The translations under genes were made by a program, and so were the position numbers. A stretch of 64,000 bases of DNA, from positions 248,001 through 312,000 of the forward strand of contig JAZGTN010000037.1 in NCBI GenBank assembly GCA_037783415.1, in the 5' to 3' direction. Shown piece after piece: positions 11,484 through 19,254 of the stretch. A model generated the notes under the pieces. It saw only the letters and a list, made by a program, of their open reading frames with translations, did no database searches and was not told the DNA's origin. This stretch comes from Leptasterias polaris (lineage: Eukaryota > Echinodermata > Asteroidea > Forcipulatida > Asteriidae). Numbering within the stretch: position 1 is the first letter of the stretch; each line of letters opens with the position of its first letter.

Positions 11484-12140
11484 TTTCTGTTTAAAATTGA
11501 AATATGAAATAAGTGTAGGCCTACTTGTGAATATTTTTGTAGATTTCTGTATTTATTGACAATATTATTTGTCAGTTTCATAATATTAATGATTTTATAA
11601 GGGTTTGAGATCAAGTTTACTGAGAAATATGGGGTCAGTAGGTTTTCTGTTGCTAATAAAAAGCTATTAAAAACGAAGAAAGAGATCGCGATTAATTCCA
11701 GTACATGTATTATGATGTACATCCGGGCCAGTTCACACAGCCCGTCTCGACTAATCAAAATCGACGTTTTCGACTACCGTCAGCATTTTTTGCGCCCTGA
11801 CTGGATGGACTTAACAAAATTATGGCCGAACCCACTACTATTTTCTGACAGAGTGTGACATCCTATATCCATCAATATAAATATTGGCTTGTGGGGAAGA
11901 GAGAAATATTGTGATGCAAAAATCAGTGAAGTAAATTATTTTCAAAGCAAAATGGATGATTTACTCCTAATCTTAACAATTGTGGGAACATTTTGGTGAA
12001 TTAGCAAATAAAAATTGAGAAACAACACGAATTTGACGAACGGTTCCAGCTCATATTTAAAGAGAGGTCTACACGCGCACGTCCGAGCCTTTAAAATGTG
12101 CGCTGCGGACACAACAATAACCACTACGACCTTGCTGTAG
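11484..12140. other. AT-rich stretch before the piggyBac element
   Basis: No gene or named repeat recognised. Confidence 0.35.
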
Positions 12141-12430
12141 TTAACCCTTTCAGTACCGCCGTGCCATAGCGGCTCAAAACAACATCCCACTTGGTGACCA
12201 ATGAGCCCGTATGGCACGTAATTATTAGCACTCTTGGTGACCAATGAGCCTCTGTGGCACATCGACAAAAAGTAAGTTATCAAAATGTTAATAGCCCCCT
12301 CAATCGCCTGCGTCCATCCCCATGGCAACAAGCTGGCCGCGTGTGCCCTGAAGCGTCGCAAGTTTTAAAATTTAAGCGGGATCGTTAAGCGTCCCCCACG
12401 CATTCTTGAGTAAGAGATCATTCTGACAAC

Positions 12431-14164
12431 ATGGCTGAAGAAAATGATAAAATTTTGGAAGAAATTTTCGCAGACAGTGGTTCAGAAATGTCATCTGACG
12501 AGGAATCGCCACTTGAGGACTCGGAGACGTCAGAAGACAGTGAGGATACAGAGCCGAGGGCCTCGACATCAACAGCAACATTAACCTGTTCTAAGAAGGG
12601 TAAGAAGAAAGAAAAAAAACGAATTTCAGGTGTGGATGGCGTGAAGCCAACTGTTACACACGGCGACCGCCTGTTAAATTTACAGCAAACACCGGGGCTA
12701 CAGAAGACTTCAGTTCGTTCTCCCCCATACAAATCTTCAAACTGTACTTTTGTGAAGCAGTGTGGCAGATGATGGTACTAGAGACTAATCGTTATGCTGA
12801 ACAAATATTGGGAGCGGGGGCAGAAAATAAGTGTGCATGGAGACCAACTGATGTACCTGAAATGATGGCATTCGTGGCCCTACTTCTTTGCATGGGAATC
12901 AACAAAAGGCCTCGTTACTGCATGCATTGGTCCAGGTCTGAAATTCTACGAAGTCCCCTGTACTCAGCAACCATGGCTCGTAACCGATTTACTGCAATCC
13001 TAAGATTTTTTCACCTCGCCAATAACAGAGATGTCGAGGGCGACTCTCCCCGTGACAAACTTGCTAAATTACGGCCACTGTTAAACATTGTACTACCATC
13101 ATTCCTCCGGGTGTACCAGCCGGGACGAAGCCTTTCACCGGACGAGACGATGGTCAAATTCAAAGGACGGGTGAGCTTCAAGCAGTACATGCCAAGAAAA
13201 GCCGCAAAATGGGGATTGAAATCTTTCTCATTGAACGAATCCGACACAGGGTACACATGTGCCTGGGAGTTGTTCACAGGATCGCAGCCCAGGTGCCCAC
13301 AAGGACAGTCCTCTGTAAGTGATCCTGAGACAAACCATCCATCCGAAATAGGGGCACCAGGCAACATAGTATTGAACCTTTTGCAGGGACTCGAAAATAA
13401 AGGACATTGCATCTACATGGACAATTGGTTTACTAGCCCGGCTCTGTTCTCCAAGTTGTCTGAGCTAGGATTCGGAGCTTGTGGAACTGTGCGCTATACC
13501 ACCCTATAGGGATACCCGACGTAGCAAACTCCAAGAAATTTCCTATGAAAAGCGGTGCAGATCCCAAATTTTTTCAGAAAGCAGGCCAACTATGCGTTAT
13601 GTGGCAGGACACAAAACGTGTCACTCTCCTCTCAAACTATGGCGATTGCAGTGTCACTAGTAAAAAGATTCGGAGCCGGAAAACTTCAACAGGATTTCGT
13701 CATATCAAAAAACCGTGCATAGTCGAGGATTACAATAAATACATGGGGGGCACGGATCTGGCAGGACAATTATGCACGTACTATACTCATACCCACAAAA
13801 CATTCAAATGGTGGAAACGTGTATTTATTACAATCCTAGACATATGTTTGCTCAATGCTAATGTCGTATACAACAGCATCCATACAAACAAGAGCTTGTC
13901 TACTTTGGATTTTCGGGTCAAGGTGATAGAGGCACTTATTCAAGCTTCGAGAACAACCCAGTTCACCATGCCCGTAAAGTGTCAAGTGCTTCAAACGCCC
14001 TTTCAACTCAGCACTTTCCAGGTCCGAATGTTGACGGGAAGAAACGTGACTGTGTTGTATGCAGTTCAACCTCTAATCGGAAACAAACTCGCACGATTTG
14101 TAAGCAGTGTATCAAGCCAATGTGTGTTATACCATGCTTTGAAAAATTCCACACCAAGCGATAA
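12431..14164 (+). pseudogene. piggyBac transposase (PGBD-like), frameshifted
   Basis: The frame opens with ATG at 12,431 and an acidic, serine-rich N-terminus. It then shifts near 12,730-12,760 into the DDE domain, shifts again near 13,500, and again near 13,970 into the C-terminal cysteine-rich domain (CVVC, CKQC, CVIPCFEKFH). All three catalytic aspartates expected for piggyBac are visible in their motifs: SPDETMVKFKGR, CIYMDNWFTSP and NKYMGGTDLAGQ. Three frame changes make it non-functional as read, unless they are assembly errors in homopolymers. Neighbours are the element's own ends, with no host gene inside. Confidence 0.88.
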
Positions 14165-14339
14165 ATTAGGTCAACAATTCAACTATTAAGTTAATTATGT
14201 AAAAAATTTGTAACTTAAAAGCGGTTATACCATTATTGGAGAATTTCCACACCAAACGAATAATTTTATAAACTTTCTGAATACTCCCCCCCCCCCCGCT
14301 ACAATGTTGAATCCCACAATCGCATGCCTGCCAACAATC

Positions 14340-14895
14340 AACATTGAGGCGGGGGGGGGGGAGATGGTACTTAGAAAAAACAAGTATAGCATGGGGGGGG
14401 GGAGATGGTACTTAGAAAAAACAAGTATAGCAAAATGTAATGTTAGTTCCTTCTTTACATATTGGTTCATGATAGGTGTAAATTTGATTTGAGGAGTAAT
14501 TTTTTTCCAGTTCCTCTCTTCTGTTTATTGAATGTGCAATCCTATGAGCGGGTTTGGGGGGTGCTTCAAAAGGAATTTATTAAAACATGTTTATTTCAGG
14601 TTTCAGAAAATAATTTTAAAATACTCAAAATGGCCGACTTAAGCAACTCTACCACATTGTTTGTATTTGGTCTCATTGGGTTCCAGCATCCTGAAAACCT
14701 GGCAATATTTTATGTTACGGGCCAAAACAAAATTGTTTGGCGGCCATTTTTATTATAAAAATGGCCGCCTTAACCGACTGATGCAATTATTTAATTGTGT
14801 GTCTTGTTGGGTTCCTGGATCCTTAATACATTCAAGTTTCCAACATTGAGGCGGGGGGGGGGGAGGATGGTACTTAGAAAATACAAGTATAGCAC
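14340..14895 (+). repeat. G-run-containing repeat block inside piggyBac
   Basis: The block 'aggcggggggggggagatgg' followed by tacttagaaaa(a/t)acaagtatagca occurs near 14,348, 14,391 and 14,850. Further long G runs follow at about 15,320 and 15,491. The copies at 14,348 and 14,391 are direct neighbours. Confidence 0.7.
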
Positions 14896-15901
14896 TTTTG
14901 AAATATTTAATGTTTGTTTCTTCTTTACATATTGGTGAATGATAGGTAAAACATATATTTTATGAGTTATTTTGTTCGAGTAACGTTCATATTGTGCTTA
15001 ATCAAACTTCTCTTGTTTATTTTTAATGTGATAATAATCAAAATGGCCGCCTTTTAAAAGTGACTGAACCACCATGGCAATTATAATTTTTGTATGTGAG
15101 GCTCATAGACGGAGATACGGACCAAAACCAAATTTATTGGCGGACATTTATAAATGGTCAATATTTAATGTTCTTTTATGTCAGTTCCTTCTTTGTCATT
15201 AAATGTATAAACAAATTAAACTTTTGATTTTACCAGTCATTTATTTCTAAGTCATATTGTGCGTAATCCAAACTCTCTTGTTTATATTTAATGTCTTTTC
15301 CTAGGAGCGGGTTTTTTGGGGGGGGGGTTGCTTCCTAAAAAAATTCTTAAAACCTTTTGTTTTTTGGAGGATTCATAATTTGCCAACAATCTAAATGGCA
15401 GCCTTAACCTATTGATCAACATGGGTATAGTCACCAACTCCCAGTATCGGTGAGGCTCAACCAATATTTTTTTATTTTTGGGCGGGTTTGGGGGGGGGGG
15501 GAGGATGCTGTTTGAAAAGTAATATCTTAAAACCTTATGTTTATTTAACGTTTCAAAAATATGTCTCATGCAGATTGGTATGAACAGCTACTTGACAAAT
15601 GTTTAGCTTAAACATTTAAACAACTCAATTGTGTATTTAGTGGTCATAATACCATACCTCAAATATATGTTTAAGGCAATGATTTAGTCGAAGGCAATAT
15701 GCCAAAGGAAACAGTAATTTAATTGCTTGCTCAACTTGCATTATGTGACTAGGACCTAGGCTAACCCCAATCTGCCTTGTGAGGGCGCTGTAACCTGAAA
15801 TTTTCCTAAAATAGTGTTGGTCTCCAGGTAGCCATGTCAAGGAAATGTCTCTGGTCACCATGGCATAAGTAGCCAATATGTGTTGGTACTGAAAGGGTTA
15901 A

Positions 15902-16830
15902 GCTAGTGTTTTCGGGTCAGTGTGGTACTCGCTCTGTTGTTGGCATTGAGCTCGACCTTTGTATCGTTCCTGTGGCTCATGATCTTTCCCAACACTTTAA
16001 AACCTCCGTAACGCCACTGGTTCGTTATTGCTCCATGGTTTGATGCAGTTTCAACTTGGTAAGTTATGTTTTCATGGTATGGACAGGAGACCACTCAATT
16101 TAGTTACGAATGTACACTTGTGAGACTCGGTCTGGAGGTTTATACCTCCATCAATAGTCTACAAAACCATTGGTTTTGCATGTTTTTTTGTAAAATTACT
16201 CGCTTTGCAGCGGATTCGTAAAGAATCTAAGCAAAGTAGACAGCCTCAATTACTTTCATCAGTTGAATTCGAAAGGCTGTCAGCTTTAGTGACCTTTTTG
16301 TTGCGGTTGAATGTTCGACTTAGGTTAACCTACTATACATTATATAGGCTAGATATTATCTTATTCTTTTCGACGGCTCTATGGTCTGACTTCCATAATA
16401 TTTTATTTATTATTTTTTTTCACACTATAAAAACTATGATTTAGGCTAATAGCTCGAAAAGTCTATCAAGCCTACACCATGTGTACACGTAGGGCAGTCT
16501 TTGTACTCAATAAATTGTTCTTTATTTATTTTTGTCCGGGACCCAATATCATGCCCATGGGGATGATCCAGGATTTTCCGGGGGGGGGGGAGGGGGCGTG
16601 AAATGTACCATCAATGTTGAAGGCAATTTGTGGCACCTGCGAGCGGAGTGGGGAGCGATCTTGAGGCAATAACTGACCACTTTAACCATTATGATTTTTT
16701 GTTTAATTGCATGATCAATTGCCCGTTTATATGTCATTGGATAGAGTGCCACTTGACCCTGCCTTCGAATGGCATTAAACGGGCAAATGATCATTGAACA
16801 GAAGGAACGCAGTTTAAGGAAGAATATATA
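15902..16830. other. stretch between piggyBac and a MITE
   Basis: No gene recognised. A long G run at 16,580-16,590 sits in a segment resembling old MITE sequence. Confidence 0.3.
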
Positions 16831-16834
16831 CCTT

Positions 16835-17215
16835 TGGTAATTACTCCCAAAAAATAATGATCATAAAAACTTACTTGATAAAGTTCACTGGAGAGCTGTT
16901 GATATTATAAAACATTGTCAGAAAGTATAACCCTTTGAAGTAATGTTGTTTTAGAGAAAGAGGTAACTTACACCACAAAATTTGAATATGAGTAATAAGG
17001 CTCCAGACATGAAGCCCTTCTCATCCGCAAGCATCTGAAAGTACACAATATTCTAATGCCAACAAGGGTGCTTTTTCTTTCATTATTATTTTGCAACTTC
17101 GGTGGCCAATTAAGCACAAATTTTCACAGGTTTGTTATTTTTATGCATACTTTGGGATGAATCAAGTCAGGATACTGGTCTTTGAAAATTACCAAAAGTA
17201 AATTACCCTGCGTGA
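16835..17215. repeat. MITE family A, variant 2 copy
   Basis: It aligns along its length with 59,895-60,262: shared 'ggagagctgttgata', 'ccctttgaagta', 'agagaaagaggta', then the 3' words ttttcacaggtttgttat and ggatactggtct. The last part is also shared with the family A copies at 5,765, 23,604 and about 52,100. The ends are degraded. Confidence 0.6.
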
Positions 17216-17734
17216 ACCTGTTGAATAAACAAAAACATTGTTATACTGTAGTAAAGTTTGCAGTAACAGTTCACAAGATAACACTATATCTGCTAAAATC
17301 TCTCTTATAGCTCTGAAAAGCACAACAGCTGTTTACACAACCGGCTAATCTTCATAATACACAATTGCTAGTTGACCTCCAACATGCAAACGTTCAAATA
17401 CTACCATACCTGAGTGCATCAGTAGCATTGACCAAGGGTCACCTGCGGGTGTAAACCATGGAGGAAGCATAGAACAAGGAAGGAAGGAACAAAATTGTTC
17501 ATGAAACTTCGGGAGTTTTTTGCATTTGATAATTGGAATACTATTTATATTACATTTCTGGGTTATTATTATCACATTAAACATTGAAACAGGTGGCCCA
17601 AAGGTCAAAACAGCTTCAGTGTACAAAGTTTAGAGTACAAATTGCATTGGAGAAATTATTTAAAAAGTTAAAGTCACATTTGTTGTAACTTGAACTGTAT
17701 TTTTGTATTTAGATTTAAGTTGTCATCAACCACC
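17216..17734. other. upstream region of the ectoine-synthase-like gene, with a 5'-UTR splice acceptor
   Basis: No coding exon recognised. The run tttttgtatttag ending at 17,712 is a good 3' splice site, so 17,713-17,734 is probably the last piece of 5' UTR and the promoter lies further upstream, unlocated. Confidence 0.45.
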
Positions 17735-18505
17735 ATGATTTTCACACACTCTGCTGACCTTCCTACGCTAACCCTGCCCAACAGCGCCCTCAGCGGTGTC
17801 CAGCTGATCGCCAAGGAGGATTGCATTCACACAGCCTACGAAGCACGCATACCAGCCAATGCCGTGGTTCCGTTGAGATCACCCGACGACACGAAAAGCG
17901 TCCACATCTATTACTGCATCAGCGGTAATGGCAAATACACCGCACAAGATGGCTCTCAAAATGAAGTCACCCCTCACACTGCGATTGCGCTCTCCTCTGA
18001 TATGACCTACCAGTTGACGGTGTCAGCAGAGGGCGTCATGCGCTTGTTCGTAGCCTACCGTCAAGACGCTAATGTGGAGTGTAAATCACTTGCAGTGGTG
18101 CGACATCTTTCGGGGTTAGTCGGCACGGAGAGGGACATCGACTGGACATCAGGCCGCAGTAGGCGATTCCTCATCAAGGAAGACGGGTTTCCTCTTGGTC
18201 TCCACAACACATTGGTGTACGCCAAGACAAATTCCAGGCTCGAGTATCGAAACCACATCGAGAGTGTTTACTACATCTCAGGGAAGGTCAGCTACCACTG
18301 GGCCGATGCCAGTGGGAAATGGATCCACGAAGACTCCAAGATTGACCAAGACAACGCCACCATCTTCTTAATGAACCTGCATGATCCTCACTTGGTTGAA
18401 GTCCACGATGAAGAGTCCTGCTGCGTGGCTGTCTTTGATCCCGTTTTGACCGGGAAAGAAACCCACAATTTGAGTCAGGACGGGTTCTCTATTTACGAAG
18501 CTTGA
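17735..18505 (+). CDS. ectoine synthase-like bicupin protein, 256 aa
   Basis: The start ATG has a strong context (caaccaccATG) just after a splice acceptor; the frame is open for 256 codons with no intron. Residues 130-256 resemble bacterial L-ectoine synthase (EctC), which closes N-gamma-acetyl-diaminobutyrate to ectoine. Against Paenibacillus lautus EctC numbering recalled from the literature: Ser23 is S142, Arg25 R144, Thr40 T159, Tyr52 Y171, iron ligand Glu57 E176, iron ligand His93 H219, Phe107 F234, Glu115 E242, His117 H244. Iron ligand Tyr85 is F211, Cys105 is A232 and Trp21 is not matched. Residues 20-110 look like a second, degenerate cupin (IYYCISGNG, then TAIAL) without the metal triad. 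EctC is normally about 130 aa, so this is a doubled form. No signal peptide is seen, so it is probably cytosolic. No EctA or EctB gene lies nearby. The true substrate is unknown. Confidence 0.82.
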   Translation: MIFTHSADLPTLTLPNSALSGVQLIAKEDCIHTAYEARIPANAVVPLRSPDDTKSVHIYYCISGNGKYTAQDGSQNEVTPHTAIALSSDMTYQLTVSAEGVMRLFVAYRQDANVECKSLAVVRHLSGLVGTERDIDWTSGRSRRFLIKEDGFPLGLHNTLVYAKTNSRLEYRNHIESVYYISGKVSYHWADASGKWIHEDSKIDQDNATIFLMNLHDPHLVEVHDEESCCVAVFDPVLTGKETHNLSQDGFSIYEA

Positions 18506-18506
18506 A

Positions 18507-18640
18507 AGAGCCGGTGTCACAGGGAATTTTGTCCCCCCCCCCCCCCCCCCCCCCCCGCACAACAGTTCGGCCCGGGGGACAGAATCCCCTAGAGGAATGT
18601 GTCCCCCGGTTAGGGTTTTCTGTCCGCCAGGCACTCACCA
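18507..18640. repeat. repeat family C copy (gggggacaaaatc type)
   Basis: It carries ggaattttgtcccc and gggggacagaatcccctaga. Related copies are at 29,500-29,695, 36,565-36,700, 38,262-38,402 and, inverted, about 39,930-40,000. Better copies read 'ttgattcaaaagagggcg' and 'cagacgaaat' between the ends. Class unknown. Confidence 0.5.
18533..18556 (+). repeat. 24-base poly-C tract in the 3' UTR of the ectoine-synthase-like gene
   Basis: A run of 24 C begins 28 bases after the stop codon. It sits inside a copy of repeat family C (fragments 'aattttgtcccc' and 'gggggacagaatcccct'), which suggests the repeat brought it in. Confidence 0.8.
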
Positions 18641-18773
18641 CGAGCCCTCTGGCTTCTAGTTTGTGGCCTGCATACTTATTTTATTTTCTGTCTTGTAAAA
18701 CTGGATTCATGAATACTTCTTCAATTCGTTTTCTTTTGTTATGCATTGTTTAAAATATTTCATGAAGGATGAA

Positions 18774-18779
18774 AATAAA
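18774..18779 (+). promoter_or_regulatory. polyadenylation signal of the ectoine-synthase-like gene
   Basis: AATAAA 269 bases after the stop codon is the first canonical signal downstream. Confidence 0.55.
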
Positions 18780-19254
18780 TGTAAGTTTTTAATTGAATTG
18801 GAACGAGGAAGTTTGTAACTGTCCGTCTAAAAAATAAAAACAGTTGGACAATTCAAAAAGCTTGTTGTCAGTTTTTTGTATTGACTTGTCATGTTTTTGA
18901 ATATTATTTATTATTTTTTTACTGCAAAAGTAGTTCAATTATATCAATCAATCAATCAATCAGAATACGTTTATTCAATGTTGCACAAACTACAGTAATA
19001 CAAAGTGAAAAATACAGAATGTTAAAATAATTATAGTCAAAATGAAAGTACACATACATTTTATAAAAGTGATAACAAATGTGAACTTTAAACAATGGCA
19101 ACATCTAGGTCCGGGGAGAAGCAACAGCTTTTGTTCCCCAGCCTATGGACGGACAGACCAAAAAGACAGACAAACATGAAAAGACAGGACATAACGGGTG
19201 TAAGACAGAAATAAGGCCGTTGTTATTTCCATTACAAAATTTACATACAGTATT

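Larger units (their letters stand above)
12145..15897 (+). mobile_element. piggyBac transposon with perfect 13-bp terminal inverted repeats
   Basis: The left end CCCTTTCAGTACC at 12,145 and the right end GGTACTGAAAGGG ending at 15,897 are perfect inverted repeats. TTAA target duplications lie at 12,141-12,144 and 15,898-15,901. Subterminal copies of ttggtgaccaatgagcc occur twice on the left (from about 12,191 and 12,234), and a related tggtcacca is near the right end. The transposase pseudogene fills 12,431-14,164. The 1.7 kb behind it is non-coding and carries G-runs with a repeated block. Perfect ends despite a broken gene suggest fairly recent insertion or mobilisation in trans. Confidence 0.9.

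Noticed and set aside
17690..17734. Longer N-terminus for the ectoine-synthase-like protein
   Set aside because: The upstream in-frame codon at 17,690 is TTG, and a strong splice acceptor at 17,712 separates it from the ATG at 17,735.
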